Under the pieces are notes generated by a model. That model saw only the letters and a list, made by a program, of their open reading frames with translations, made no database searches and was not told where the DNA came from. From Sphingobacteriia bacterium (GTDB lineage: Bacteria; Bacteroidota; Bacteroidia; Chitinophagales; Chitinophagaceae), in the NCBI GenBank assembly GCA_017304675.1, contig JAFKLS010000018.1, positions 496,001-560,000 of the forward strand: a stretch of DNA of 64,000 bases. The letters run 5' to 3'. Position 1 is the stretch's first letter, and each line of letters opens with the position of its first letter. This document shows, one piece after another, positions 32,214-41,430 of this stretch. The position numbers were made by a program, and so were the translations under genes.

Positions 32214-32795
32214 ATGAAGAAGATTCTTTTCGGCTTATTATTTACAGCTTTTACAGGTGCGGCAATAGCACAACAAAAACCAACTGATCTTGATAAAAGC
32301 CCGATGGATATGAGTTACTGGCCCAACAATTATCCTATATCTAAATTAAACGGAACTATAAAATCGGCCCCTGTTGCACGTATTATTTATAGCAGACCTC
32401 AAAAAAATGGCAGGATAATTTTCGATGGCATTGTAAAATACAATGAAATGTGGCGTTTGGGCGCTAATGAGGCCACAGAGATTGAGTTTTTTAACAAAGT
32501 AAAAATAGCTAATAAAGAAATAGCCAAGGGCAGGTATACACTGTATTGCATTCCCGCACAGGATAAATGGACCATTATTATGAGTTCTGATAATTATTGC
32601 TGGGGGAATTATGGTTACGACCCTAAAAAAGATATTTTAAGAACAGATATTAAAGTTGAAAAAAGCATTGACAACGTAGAAAATTTCACCATTTATTTTG
32701 ATGAAACAAAAACAGGCGCTAACCTTATTTTTTTGTGGGACGATGTAAAAACGGTTCTACCGGTTACAAATATTGATACTGCTAAGAAGCAATAA
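32214..32795 (+). CDS. DUF2911 domain-containing secreted protein
   Basis: This 193-residue protein has a signal peptide (cleaved near AIAQQ, residue 20) and a DUF2911 domain covering the rest. Landmarks are ARIIYSRPQKNGRIIF, MWRLGANEATEIEF, and IAKGRYTLYCIPAQDKWTII. The family is common in Bacteroidota and has no known function; the domain is a beta-sandwich-like secreted module. The gene lies between the AcpH-like gene and a strong bidirectional terminator. Confidence 0.85.
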   Translation: MKKILFGLLFTAFTGAAIAQQKPTDLDKSPMDMSYWPNNYPISKLNGTIKSAPVARIIYSRPQKNGRIIFDGIVKYNEMWRLGANEATEIEFFNKVKIANKEIAKGRYTLYCIPAQDKWTIIMSSDNYCWGNYGYDPKKDILRTDIKVEKSIDNVENFTIYFDETKTGANLIFLWDDVKTVLPVTNIDTAKKQ

Positions 32796-32816
32796 ACGGT
32801 GTCGTTTAATTCCAAC

Positions 32817-32851
32817 AAAAAGCTCCGATTCTATGAATCGGAGCTTTTTCG
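32817..32851. terminator. Bidirectional terminator between DUF2911 and M28 genes
   Basis: A perfect 15-bp stem (32817-32831 with 32835-32849, AAAAAGCTCCGATTC) with a 3-base loop lies between convergent genes. Confidence 0.92.
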
Positions 32852-32874
32852 TATAAATTGTTTTAAAAGAAATT

Positions 32875-34413
32875 TTACCTTGTAGAAGGCATATTCAATG
32901 GCGTATCACGCTTCAACATTTCTTCTTTATTAGCCATTACCCATGCGGTATAAAATACCAGTTGGGCTCTTTTTGCCATCAGATCAAAATTAATTTTATC
33001 AACTGTATCGGTTGGCTGATGGTAGTCTGCCAGCAACATACCATCGTAAAAAAACAATACCGGTACTCCTTTTCTGGCAAAGTTATAATGGTCGCTGCGG
33101 TAATAAATCTGGTTACGGTCTTTCGGGTCATCATATTTGTAATCCAGGGTAAGTTTGGTATGCTCATTATTCACAGCTTCGTTAATAATGGGTAATTCAC
33201 TGCTTAATTTATCGTGACCAATCACATAAATATAATTCAGGGAATCTGCCGTTTTTCTTTCTGTATCTGTTCTTCCAACCATATCAATATTCAGGTCAAC
33301 AGAAGTTTTGTCTAAAGAATAAATAGGGTGTTCAGAATAATATTGAGAGCCCCAAAGGCCTTTTTCTTCACCACTAACAGTCATAAACACCATTGTTCTG
33401 CGTGGTTTATCTTTTCCTTTTGTTTTAGAAAATGCTTCTGCCATCTGCATAACGGCAGTTGTACCGGAGCCATCATCATCAGCACCATAATAAATAACAT
33501 CGCCACGTTTTCCCAGATGATCGTAATGCCCTGTTATGAACACATATTCATTTGCTTTATCTGTACCCGGCAGTACGGCAATAACATTACTGCTTTGCAA
33601 ATCGGCCGTGGTTTTATCTAAACCAATCACAACCTCGGAAACATATTTTCCCTTGATTAATTCTTTTAACTGTGCCAGGCTTTGTTTTTGCATTCTGCCT
33701 GTTAAAGCTGTTGCCACATCTTCAGAAACGGTAATTACAGAAAAATTTGTATTTCCTGCAGGTTTAGTTAAATACATATTTCCTTTAAGCGGAGTAGCTG
33801 TTTTCCTGGGGAAATCTTTAGAAACAACGATAATACCGGCAGCTCCTTTATTTCTTGCAGCATTAATTTTTGCAAAAACTGATCCAGGGCTTGTTCTGGA
33901 TGGAGCTGCTTTGGCCGCAGGGTGTGTTTCAGGCAAACCTTCTAATACCATTACCAGTTTTCCTTTAACATCTAACCCTTCATAATCGTTTATTTTATTG
34001 GCAGCATCATCTAATCCATAGCCAACAAATACAATATCGTTTAATTTTTGAGAACCGCTGCTCATGGTGCTGAAGGAGAATACATAGTCTTTATCCCACT
34101 CAAATTGTTTTCCATTTACAGAAAAGGTTTTGCTATTTACCTCATCCTGGTAAACCGGGTAATGCTGTTGATAGCTATCGCCATTACCAGGTTTTAAGCC
34201 CATACGCTTAAATTGTGCTTCAATATAAGCAGCCGCTTTTTTTTGTCCCGGGGTGGCTGTTTCCCTTCCTTCCATATCGGCACTGGCCAATATGGATAAT
34301 TTTTCTTTTAACGCAGATGGCGTAATATAGCCTGCATACTTTTCTGCATTCTCTGTTTGTGCTGTTGCCATTATAGCCGGCAATAACAAAACAGGCACGA
34401 GTAGTTTTCTCAT
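32875..34413 (-). CDS. M28 family zinc aminopeptidase with PA insert
   Basis: This exported metallopeptidase (signal peptide cut near ATAQT, residue 19) should remove N-terminal residues from peptides. It has a PA (protease-associated) insert at about 120-260 and the M28 catalytic domain around it. Two-zinc ligands and catalytic residues are visible: His296 and Asp298 in GHYDHLG, Asp313-region in GADDDGSG, Glu349/Glu350 in SGEEKG, Asp377 in NIDMVGR, and a late His in SDHYNFA. The length of 512 fits. It is 21 bases downstream of rpiB and probably cotranscribed with it, though no functional link is obvious. Confidence 0.92.
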   Translation of the reverse strand: MRKLLVPVLLLPAIMATAQTENAEKYAGYITPSALKEKLSILASADMEGRETATPGQKKAAAYIEAQFKRMGLKPGNGDSYQQHYPVYQDEVNSKTFSVNGKQFEWDKDYVFSFSTMSSGSQKLNDIVFVGYGLDDAANKINDYEGLDVKGKLVMVLEGLPETHPAAKAAPSRTSPGSVFAKINAARNKGAAGIIVVSKDFPRKTATPLKGNMYLTKPAGNTNFSVITVSEDVATALTGRMQKQSLAQLKELIKGKYVSEVVIGLDKTTADLQSSNVIAVLPGTDKANEYVFITGHYDHLGKRGDVIYYGADDDGSGTTAVMQMAEAFSKTKGKDKPRRTMVFMTVSGEEKGLWGSQYYSEHPIYSLDKTSVDLNIDMVGRTDTERKTADSLNYIYVIGHDKLSSELPIINEAVNNEHTKLTLDYKYDDPKDRNQIYYRSDHYNFARKGVPVLFFYDGMLLADYHQPTDTVDKINFDLMAKRAQLVFYTAWVMANKEEMLKRDTPLNMPSTR

Positions 34414-34434
34414 TGTAGTTTGTTATTTAAATAA

Positions 34435-34887
34435 TTAACAGGAAATTTTGTTTACACGATTTTGGTGCCTTCCACCTTCAAATTCGGTGGTCATAAAAAT
34501 ATCAATCATTTCTAATGCCCATGGCAGGGCTACAAATCTTGCAGGGATACAAATAATATTGGCATTGTTGTGTTGGCGAATAAGCCGGGCTACATCTGTA
34601 GCAAAACTTAAGCCTGCCCGTATTTTTTGGTGTTTATTGGCAGTAATGCAAACGCCATTGGCGCTACCGCAAAATAAAATACCAAATGCGGCTTCGCCAC
34701 TTTCTACACTCGATGCCACCGGATGGGCAATGTCCGGGTAATCCATAGAAGCTGTAGAATGTGTTCCGAAATCTTTCACGGTTATTCCTTTTTCTTCAAG
34801 CCATTTTTTTACTGCTTCCTTATATTCAAAGCCGGCATGATCTGCTCCTATGGCAACCGGTTTCAATAAATCAAAAACTGAGTTCAT
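34435..34887 (-). CDS. rpiB: Ribose 5-phosphate isomerase B
   Basis: RpiB interconverts ribose 5-phosphate and ribulose 5-phosphate in the pentose phosphate pathway. The 150-residue product shows the family start IGADHAGFEYKE (Asp16, His17) and the active-site loop FCGSANGVCITANK with catalytic Cys73. The C-terminal part has ARLIRQHNNANIICIPAR. The loop reads CGSANG where the common form is CGSGxG, a mild variation near the substrate. It is upstream of the M28 peptidase gene and downstream of the CNNM/CBS gene, 75 bases apart. Confidence 0.93.
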   Translation of the reverse strand: MNSVFDLLKPVAIGADHAGFEYKEAVKKWLEEKGITVKDFGTHSTASMDYPDIAHPVASSVESGEAAFGILFCGSANGVCITANKHQKIRAGLSFATDVARLIRQHNNANIICIPARFVALPWALEMIDIFMTTEFEGGRHQNRVNKISC

Positions 34888-34962
34888 AATAAAAATTTAA
34901 GTATCACTGATTTAAATATTCTATAAGCGATTATAGGAAGCTCAACAACGGATTATTTAATT

Positions 34963-36222
34963 TTATTTGAGGATTTTCATTTTTACCAGGTCTATCCTTG
35001 TTTCGCTTACATTCAATACATCAAACTGGTAATTTTTGAGAATGATGGAATCTTTTGGTTTAGGGATAGCAGCATATTCATTAATAATGTACCCGCTTAA
35101 TGTTTCCGATTCGTTTTCGGGAAAAGAGAGTTTATATTTTTCGTTCAGGTAATCCAATTCCAGCCTTCCACTGAAAATATACTCGTTCTCCGATAATTGT
35201 TTTTCTACCAATTCTTCCGTATCATATTCATCTTTTATTTCTCCGAATATCTCTTCCAACACATCTTCCATAGTAACAATGCCCGAGGTTCCGCCAAATT
35301 CATCTACCACCCACGCAATGCTTTTACGTTCTTTGGTAAATTTATTAATGAGGTCTGAAGCACTCATACTTTCAGGAACGGTAAAAATGGGCAATAATAT
35401 TTCATTAATTGTTTGAGGGCTCTTAAATAAATCGAGTTGGTGGATGTAGCCTACAATACTATCTATATTCTGATCGTATACTACCAGTTTACTCATTTGT
35501 GTTTGAATGAAAAGCTGCTTGGCATCTTCAATCGGATCGTTAAGGTCAACAGATTCTATTTCTGTTCTCGGAATTAAAAACTGGCGCACTTTTACAGAAG
35601 GCAGGCTCAATGCATTTTCAAATAATTCTTTATTCAGTTCAGGATTATTCTCTTCCTGCTCTTTTGTTTGTTGAAAGAAATGTTCAAGATCAACCTTATT
35701 AAACACTTCGTCTTTATTTTTAATATTCACATTGAAAATGTATTTCAATATCCATTGTGCTATTCCCACAAAAGTTCCGGCCAATGGTTGTAATAAAGAA
35801 TGAAAGAATTGTGCAATGGGAGCAAAGGCTGCTAATAGTGAATCGTTTTTTGCCCTGAAGATGGCTTTAGGAATAAACTCACCAAAAACCAGTACAAAAC
35901 AGGTTGATAGAAAAGTATCAAATACCAGTTTCAGGTATTCATTATGAACATGAAAAGGGTTCCATGCCACTTTATTCAGTAATTCATCAAACAGCAATCC
36001 GTAAGCAACCAGCGAAATATTTACTCCAATTAAACAGGTGCCGATAAATTTTGCCTGATCGTCTAAAAAGCCTGATAAAATTTTGCCGCTCGATTTTCCC
36101 TGTTTGCGTTTTAATTCTATACTTAACCTGTTGGCACTAACAAATGCTATTTCGTACCCGGCAAAAAAACCAATAAGAATAAGCATCGCTATAATCCACA
36201 AGAAAGTTGAGAGTTCGCTCAT
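34963..36222 (-). CDS. CNNM/CBS-domain membrane protein (hemolysin/CorC family)
   Basis: This 419-residue inner-membrane protein has an N-terminal CNNM/DUF21 domain with about four membrane segments (FLWIIAMLILIGFFAGYEIAF first), a pair of CBS domains (about 215-325, IPRTEIESVDLNDP and GIVTMEDVLEEIFGEI), and a C-terminal CorC/HlyC domain. Such proteins are linked to magnesium or cobalt efflux and ion homeostasis. I start at ATG 36222 (MSELSTFLW); the frame extends to 36306 but would include the terminator of the upstream transcript. The pattern EFGGTSGIVTMEDVLEE is diagnostic. Confidence 0.9.
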   Translation of the reverse strand: MSELSTFLWIIAMLILIGFFAGYEIAFVSANRLSIELKRKQGKSSGKILSGFLDDQAKFIGTCLIGVNISLVAYGLLFDELLNKVAWNPFHVHNEYLKLVFDTFLSTCFVLVFGEFIPKAIFRAKNDSLLAAFAPIAQFFHSLLQPLAGTFVGIAQWILKYIFNVNIKNKDEVFNKVDLEHFFQQTKEQEENNPELNKELFENALSLPSVKVRQFLIPRTEIESVDLNDPIEDAKQLFIQTQMSKLVVYDQNIDSIVGYIHQLDLFKSPQTINEILLPIFTVPESMSASDLINKFTKERKSIAWVVDEFGGTSGIVTMEDVLEEIFGEIKDEYDTEELVEKQLSENEYIFSGRLELDYLNEKYKLSFPENESETLSGYIINEYAAIPKPKDSIILKNYQFDVLNVSETRIDLVKMKILK

Positions 36223-36263
36223 AATACGAATGTAGTGAATGCATTTTGAATTTGCTACAAAAC

Positions 36264-36288
36264 AAAGTACCCCGTAAAAACGGGGTAC
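36264..36288 (-). terminator. Terminator after the sigma / DUF4097 operon
   Basis: GTACCCCGT (36267-36275) and ACGGGGTAC (36280-36288) form a 9-bp stem with a 4-base loop; a T-rich tract follows on the minus strand. It lies upstream of the CNNM start and argues against the longer reading of that gene. Confidence 0.75.
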
Positions 36289-36415
36289 GTGCCGATAAAG
36301 CAACATGAGAAAATAACTACCGGCTCTATATGTTTAGCTTTCTCAAGCCTAATCTCTTTTCGTATACGAAGAAAGAATGTTTTTTGTTACAAATATTCAA
36401 AAAATACATGAATGG

Positions 36416-37630
36416 TTATTTAAAATCAACCGTACAATTCTGGCATTTTACCGATATGGTGGCGCCTTTGCCGGTACCCGCAGCAGCTGTGTAGCCGCTT
36501 TCGTTTACGTTTTCGTTAGAATTAGATTTATCAGGGTAAACCGAATTGTAAGAACCTTTTACTTCTACGTTGTAATTTTTTAGGTTTTTAAGCGGTAAGC
36601 GGAGGTCTGCATATTTGTTATCCATTTTTATTGCAGAAACATTGGCATCAATATTCCTGATCTTTACATCTGCATTAGTACCAGTAAGGTCTAAAGATTC
36701 AGTAAGTTTTGTAACCCTAAGATTACCGTAATTTTTCGATCCCTGCAGAGACCCTACTTCTTCAAATTCATACTCATCATTCGTGCTGTGAAAATTCAGT
36801 TTCTTAATAACGTCAATATCAACGGTAGCATATTTGGTATCCAAATCAAGGTCATCAGCGCTTTTAATAGAGCATCTTCCATTAATAAATTCAATCTCTG
36901 CTGTTTTAACAGTTCCAATATTAATATTGGCATATTTAGAACGAAGTATAAGATTATTAATATTGCCTAAATCGGCATTGCCGTTCGTAATATCCAGTTT
37001 AAGTTTATTAATATCTGAAGCAATATTAATGTCCGAATATTTGTTCTCAACATCCAGTTTACCTTCTTTAGGAAGGTAAATGGTGATTATCTTTTTAGCA
37101 GACTTAGAAGAAGTGCTTATGCTCCTCAAACTGCTGCTGGTTCCGTTGAAAACAAATGTTCTGTCTCCATCACTCCAGTTCCAGGGATAGGTTACCCCAT
37201 TTAAAGTATAACTACCGCCGCTGGCAAATCCGGATTTTATTTTGAAAGAACTGGCAGTTGTTTTCACAACAATGTTTAGTTTTTCCAGCCAGTCTTCGTC
37301 TTTAATATTATTCCCATCTCCTTCAAAATATACAGTAGTGGTAATTTTTACTTTAGGTTGATCCCATGTTTTAATTTCCAGGTTACGGCTGCTATTTTCT
37401 ATAATAATATCTGCATTCCTGGCTATATCGTAACTAACATTAATTTCTTTACTATTCAGGTTAGCATCTGGATTCATTTTTTTAGGTGCTGCTGCTTCAC
37501 TAAAACTTCCTGCAGCGGTAACTGCTGGCTCTTTTGGCCTGCCGGCAGGCACCGGCATTTGCTGGGCTTTCGTTGCCACAAATGCGGAGGCTGTTATTAA
37601 AAACAATATCGGTTTGTTGAGATAATACAT
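36416..37630 (-). CDS. DUF4097-type adhesin-like exported protein
   Basis: This 404-residue exported protein (signal peptide to about residue 22, ATKAQ) has a long right-handed beta-repeat region typical of DUF4097/DUF4098 'head' proteins. Short strands repeat, such as LDVENKYSDINIASDINKLKL and LILRSKYANINIG (motif [KNY]-Y-[AS]-[DN]-[IV]-x-[IV]). A Cys pair near the end (VKCQNCTVDF) stands out. Its function is unknown. It lies 11 bases after an anti-sigma-like gene in an operon headed by an ECF sigma factor, so it probably belongs to an envelope response. Confidence 0.75.
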   Translation of the reverse strand: MYYLNKPILFLITASAFVATKAQQMPVPAGRPKEPAVTAAGSFSEAAAPKKMNPDANLNSKEINVSYDIARNADIIIENSSRNLEIKTWDQPKVKITTTVYFEGDGNNIKDEDWLEKLNIVVKTTASSFKIKSGFASGGSYTLNGVTYPWNWSDGDRTFVFNGTSSSLRSISTSSKSAKKIITIYLPKEGKLDVENKYSDINIASDINKLKLDITNGNADLGNINNLILRSKYANINIGTVKTAEIEFINGRCSIKSADDLDLDTKYATVDIDVIKKLNFHSTNDEYEFEEVGSLQGSKNYGNLRVTKLTESLDLTGTNADVKIRNIDANVSAIKMDNKYADLRLPLKNLKNYNVEVKGSYNSVYPDKSNSNENVNESGYTAAAGTGKGATISVKCQNCTVDFK

Positions 37631-37641
37631 AATAGTGCTAT

Positions 37642-38388
37642 TTAGATGTTTAGAAAAGATGTTTTAGTTATTTCAGAAACAGGATTGGTTTGCAAATACC
37701 GGCTATTGGTTTTATTTATTTCTGTTTGCAATTGTTTTAACACATTTAATTTTTGTTGGTATATGTTGATGAGCTGTTCTAACAATTCATCGGTTAAGCC
37801 GTGAGCAATAATTTGTTTTTTTATATCGCTCTCATCTTTTTCCATTTGTTTGAAGCGGAGAGTGAAATCTCTAAAATAAACCGGGCCTTCTGCATAAATA
37901 GGGGTAGCATTAATTTTAGAGCGTTGAAAATTAATGATGGTTACAAAGCTGTTCTGCAAAGAATGAAGTGTATTTTCTACCTCTTCATTATTGTGTAATG
38001 AATTATTTTTTTGCGCCACTTGTTTTTCCGTACCTGTTTTTTTAAGTGAATGCTTTAAAGGCTGCTCGGAAATTGCTTCTGCAACATCGTTATTATGTTG
38101 TGCATCTTGTTCCGATACGGGTGGCAAAACAGTTTCTTTTAAAGGTTGCCGTGCAAAGTTGTTTACAGTATCGGATTGTAATTTATGCTGCCTTGGGGCA
38201 TTTAACCAGAAAATGCCTGCTGCCAGCAAAATACATGCAGCAGCTATCCACCGGATTGCTTTAATTGAAACGATTTTTGTGTCTTGTACAGAAAGCTCTT
38301 TCTGTATACCGGCCCAAACAGCATCAGACGGATGTTTGGTATCCAACGCTTGACGGTTGGATTGTATGTGTTCTTTTAGCTTATCCAT
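37642..38388 (-). CDS. Anti-sigma-factor-like single-pass membrane protein
   Basis: The product (248 residues from ATG 38388) has a cytoplasmic N-terminal part, one membrane segment (about 46-62, WIAAACILLAAGIFWL) and a long periplasmic part ending in a helical region. No ZAS or FecR motif is visible, so the role is inferred from position: its start overlaps the end of the ECF sigma gene by 8 bases, the usual place for a cognate anti-sigma factor. The N-terminal part with DAVWAGIQKEL fits such regulators in Bacteroidota. The DUF4097 gene follows 11 bases later. Confidence 0.6.
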   Translation of the reverse strand: MDKLKEHIQSNRQALDTKHPSDAVWAGIQKELSVQDTKIVSIKAIRWIAAACILLAAGIFWLNAPRQHKLQSDTVNNFARQPLKETVLPPVSEQDAQHNNDVAEAISEQPLKHSLKKTGTEKQVAQKNNSLHNNEEVENTLHSLQNSFVTIINFQRSKINATPIYAEGPVYFRDFTLRFKQMEKDESDIKKQIIAHGLTDELLEQLINIYQQKLNVLKQLQTEINKTNSRYLQTNPVSEITKTSFLNI

Positions 38389-38926
38389 TGATTGCAATTT
38401 GTGTGAGTAATTTTTCCTGCAGCAGTTTTCGTGCTCTTGCGTACTGGCTTTTACTGGTTCCTTCGGTAACGCCTAATTGGTCGGCTATTTCTTTATGGCT
38501 AAAATCCTCTACCGCATATAAAGTAAAAATTTGCCTGCAGCCTTCGGGTAACTGCTTAATGCATTCATTCAATTTTTCGAAATCAATATTCGTCCACCTG
38601 TCTTCTGCCGGCGCATCTGCTATTTCATCATGCTCCCAATGATCCCAATAAAATAGTTTTTTGCTATGTTGAATACAATGATTAATCACAATTCTTTTCA
38701 GCCATCCGCCAAACAACTGTTCATCTTTTAGTTGGTGCAGGTTTTTAAATGCTATCAAAAAACTTTCCTGTAAAACATCTTCCGCATCGGGCACCGTACC
38801 ACACATTCTGTAGCATATGTTATACATAGCTTTACTGAATTGGTTATATAACGAAGCCATTGCCTGTACATCGCCTTTCTGTGCCTTTTGCACCACAGCC
38901 TTTAGTATGTATGTTGCTTTTTCCAA
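38381..38926 (-). CDS. ECF-type RNA polymerase sigma factor
   Basis: This 181-residue sigma-70 family protein has region 2 (about 20-90, ASLYNQFSKAMYNICYRM, then AEDVLQESFLIAFKNL) and region 4 (about 122-175, EDFSHKEIADQLGVTEGTSKSQYARARKLLQ). It directs transcription of an envelope or stress regulon, likely including its own operon. The start codon is TTG at 38926, since a stop lies three codons upstream in frame and the next ATG would cut into region 2. Its last bases overlap the anti-sigma-like gene. A typical Bacteroidota sigma / anti-sigma pair. Confidence 0.9.
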   Translation of the reverse strand: MEKATYILKAVVQKAQKGDVQAMASLYNQFSKAMYNICYRMCGTVPDAEDVLQESFLIAFKNLHQLKDEQLFGGWLKRIVINHCIQHSKKLFYWDHWEHDEIADAPAEDRWTNIDFEKLNECIKQLPEGCRQIFTLYAVEDFSHKEIADQLGVTEGTSKSQYARARKLLQEKLLTQIAING

Positions 38927-39000
38927 AAATGTTTACAGATATAAGAGTACAAGTTGGTAAAAAGGTTGGAAAGAAGCTGCATAAATATTTTTCTACAATA

Positions 39001-39032
39001 AAAAAGCGGCAAGACAACCTGCCGCTTTTTTA
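39001..39032. terminator. Terminator after the aldo/keto reductase operon
   Basis: An 11-bp stem (39001-39011 with 39020-39030, AAAAAGCGGCA/TGCCGCTTTTT) ends the minus-strand operon 16 bases beyond the stop. Confidence 0.9.
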
Positions 39033-39047
39033 TTATTGTTAAACGTT

Positions 39048-40037
39048 TTAAAATTCGGGCAGCCGGGGTTTGTTGTCCATAATATCATCAATACTTTTCA
39101 TTACTTCTTCCGATAGCAGTGGCAACACATCTATTGCTTTTAAATTGTCGGCCAATTGTTCTTTTCTGGTAGCACCTAAAATAGCTGTTGTAACATTTGG
39201 GTTTTTAATCGCCCAGGCAATACTTAAAGATGCCAGTGAAATATTAAGGGCTTTGGCCAGAACTGCCAGTTGTTTTACTTTATCAATTTTCTCATTCATT
39301 ACCCACCTGTCTCTCAACCATTCAAAACCTTCCATACCCAGGCGGCTTCCTTCCGGTATACCATCGTTATACTTACCACTTAACAAACCTGCAGCCAAAG
39401 GGCTCCAGATGGTTGTTCCCAGTCCTGCATTTTTAAATACTTCCAGGTATTCACCTTCCATTTTGTTTCTCTCAAATAAATTATATTGCGGTTGCTCTAC
39501 CTGGGGGCCAATGAGCCTGTAGTCTTTGGCTACTCTGTGGGCTTCCATCAATTCAACGCCGCTCCATTCGCTTGTTCCCCAGTAAAGAATTTTACCCTGG
39601 TTAATTAATGTATTCATGGTTAATACCACCTCTTCTATCGGCACGTTTTTATCAGGGCGGTGGCAAAAGAAAATATCCAGGTAATCTGTCTGCAATCTTT
39701 GTAATGCTTCATGGCAGGCTTCGGTTAAATGTTTTCTGCTAAGCCCTGTTTGGTTGGGTTTATTCTCTTTACCCCTCCATCCAAAAAAAGCTTTCGAAGA
39801 AATGGTATAAGAAGTTCTGTCCCACCCTTTTTTCTTTAATACACGGCCCATCATTTTCTCGCTTTCTCCCAAAGCATATACTTCGGCATTATCAAAAAAG
39901 TTGATGCCATTATCGTATGCAATGCCCATTAATTCATCGGCTATGCCATCGTTTATTTGTTTATGAAAAGTAACCCAGCTTCCAAAGCTTAAAACACTTA
40001 GCTGAAGGCCTGTTCGGCCCATTTTCCTGTATTCCAT
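39048..40037 (-). CDS. Aldo/keto reductase (Kv-beta-like)
   Basis: This 329-residue cytoplasmic NADPH-dependent oxidoreductase reduces aldehydes or ketones; the natural substrate is not evident. The AKR tetrad is present: Asp49 and Tyr54 in FFDNAEVY, Lys82 in SSKAF and His126 in FFCHRPD. The region LYWGTSEWSGVEL and the C-terminal SIAWAIKNPNVTTAILGATR resemble voltage-gated potassium channel beta subunit-like reductases. It is the last gene of a four-gene minus-strand operon (LON-domain protein, coaX, lptC, this gene), 13 bases after lptC. Confidence 0.92.
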   Translation of the reverse strand: MEYRKMGRTGLQLSVLSFGSWVTFHKQINDGIADELMGIAYDNGINFFDNAEVYALGESEKMMGRVLKKKGWDRTSYTISSKAFFGWRGKENKPNQTGLSRKHLTEACHEALQRLQTDYLDIFFCHRPDKNVPIEEVVLTMNTLINQGKILYWGTSEWSGVELMEAHRVAKDYRLIGPQVEQPQYNLFERNKMEGEYLEVFKNAGLGTTIWSPLAAGLLSGKYNDGIPEGSRLGMEGFEWLRDRWVMNEKIDKVKQLAVLAKALNISLASLSIAWAIKNPNVTTAILGATRKEQLADNLKAIDVLPLLSEEVMKSIDDIMDNKPRLPEF

Positions 40038-40050
40038 ATATTAATAAAAT

Positions 40051-40644
40051 TTATTTTAATGTACTGTCGGGAACATACATAAAACTTTCTTCTCCGGTAA
40101 ACTTCTTGCCCACATTTCTAAATACAATATTCTTAAGGTCCTGGTCACTCTCAAAACCAATTGCAATGATCTTTTGTCTTGGTGTGCTGTTCTGGCTCAG
40201 GATTACTTTTTTATCGGTATAATATTTTCCATTTGCCTGGTCCCAATGCAATTCACTTGTCCATAAAGTATCTCTTCTAACATTAAATGCTATAACACTA
40301 TCTTTTAAAAGAAGTTTACTTTCCCCTTCATAATATTCTCCATAACGTGCAAATAATTCACTGTCGTGGTTTTTAAGGCTATCATAAAAATCAACATGCA
40401 GGGTTTGCGGGAAAATAATTCTTGGCGTATCGAACTGAAAACGCTGCATAAAAGGAGAGGTGAGCCTTGCCTTTAATTTTCCGCCATTGCTAAAAAAAAT
40501 TTCGAGGGTCTTCGCTTCTTCAATACCTATTTTTTTACTATCCATCTCCTGCACTTTTTTTATATCGTTCTCGCAGGCGAAAAAACTGCCTATTGCCAAA
40601 AGGCATATTATTTTTTTTAAAACGGGAAAAGAAATCACATGCAA
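40051..40644 (-). CDS. lptC: LptC-like LPS export protein
   Basis: LptC passes lipopolysaccharide from the inner-membrane LptBFG complex to LptA in the periplasm. The 197-residue product has an N-terminal signal or anchor with a lipobox-like SFFAC (Cys24), as is common in Bacteroidota LptC, and then a beta-jellyroll with repeating strands (KTLEIFFSNGGKLKARLTSP, read in parts, and FPQTLHVDFYD). No ATG opens this frame; TTG 40644 or GTG 40638 are the candidates. It sits between coaX (48 bases) and the aldo/keto reductase (13 bases). The family call is good though the sequence is divergent. Confidence 0.75.
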   Translation of the reverse strand: MHVISFPVLKKIICLLAIGSFFACENDIKKVQEMDSKKIGIEEAKTLEIFFSNGGKLKARLTSPFMQRFQFDTPRIIFPQTLHVDFYDSLKNHDSELFARYGEYYEGESKLLLKDSVIAFNVRRDTLWTSELHWDQANGKYYTDKKVILSQNSTPRQKIIAIGFESDQDLKNIVFRNVGKKFTGEESFMYVPDSTLK

Positions 40645-40692
40645 TTATTGAAAGGCAAATATCTATGAAACTGTTCTAACAAAGTGCCAAAT

Positions 40693-41421
40693 CTATTGAT
40701 TATTACGTTCACTAATAGCCAATAGCCCTTTGTATAATAAAAACGGATCTGTATAAATGTGATTTTTTAAGTGAGGCCGGAAAAAATCCATATCCCCGCC
40801 GGTTAACGATATGGCCAGGTTGGCATACCTTTCTTTGTATGCATCAATAATACCATCTATTTCTTTAGACATACCCAAAATAACCCCGCTTTGCAGATTT
40901 GTATCGGTATCATATCCTACAAGGGGGAAATGGTGGATAGGTTTTACAAGAGGAAGCAATGCCGTTTGCTCATGCATAGCCCTGAAGCGCATTTGAAGGC
41001 CCGGAGAAATGCTGCCTCCTAAAAATTCGTGAAATACGTTAATGAAATTATAGGTAATGCATGTTCCTAATGCAATAGCAAGGTTATGCCTGCCGGGAAA
41101 AAGATCTACGGCTGCGGCACAAATAGCCAGCCTGTCTGCCCCAATGGTTTCAGGCTTACCAACAGGTGTGGCAAAAGGTATTTTGCTTTGATGGTTGAGT
41201 TTATGAAAGCGGGTTGCAGCCCCTAATAATTGTTCTACTTCTGCAGGGTGATTGATTACTGAAGACAAAATAGATTTCTGCGGCCTGTATTGCAGTATTA
41301 ATTTTTGCAGGTGTGCCAAAATATCTTGTTCCAGCAAAATCACATCCACCAACAACCTTTCTTCAAAAACGGCGCATTTTAATCTGGTATTACCGAAATC
41401 TAAACAAAAAGTAACTGGCAT
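40693..41421 (-). CDS. coaX: Type III pantothenate kinase
   Basis: CoaX phosphorylates pantothenate in the first step of coenzyme A synthesis. The 242-residue product shows the N-terminal phosphate-binding CLDFGNTRLKCAVF, GADRLAICAAAVDLFPG, LAIALGTCITYNF and GGSISPGLQMRFRAMH, the ASKHA-fold motifs of the type III enzymes, and LTGGDMDFF near the end. The length is normal. It lies 9 bases after the LON-domain gene and 48 bases before lptC in one operon. Confidence 0.93.
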   Translation of the reverse strand: MPVTFCLDFGNTRLKCAVFEERLLVDVILLEQDILAHLQKLILQYRPQKSILSSVINHPAEVEQLLGAATRFHKLNHQSKIPFATPVGKPETIGADRLAICAAAVDLFPGRHNLAIALGTCITYNFINVFHEFLGGSISPGLQMRFRAMHEQTALLPLVKPIHHFPLVGYDTDTNLQSGVILGMSKEIDGIIDAYKERYANLAISLTGGDMDFFRPHLKNHIYTDPFLLYKGLLAISERNNQ

Positions 41422-41430
41422 TAGTTGATT

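Noticed and set aside
36223..36306. CNNM/CBS protein start extended to 36306
   Set aside because: It crosses the terminator of the upstream operon at 36264-36288; relatives start at MSELS-type sequence.
37991..38353. Plus-strand frames across the anti-sigma-like gene
   Set aside because: Strong overlap and operon order support the minus-strand gene only; the frames are cysteine-rich with no family.
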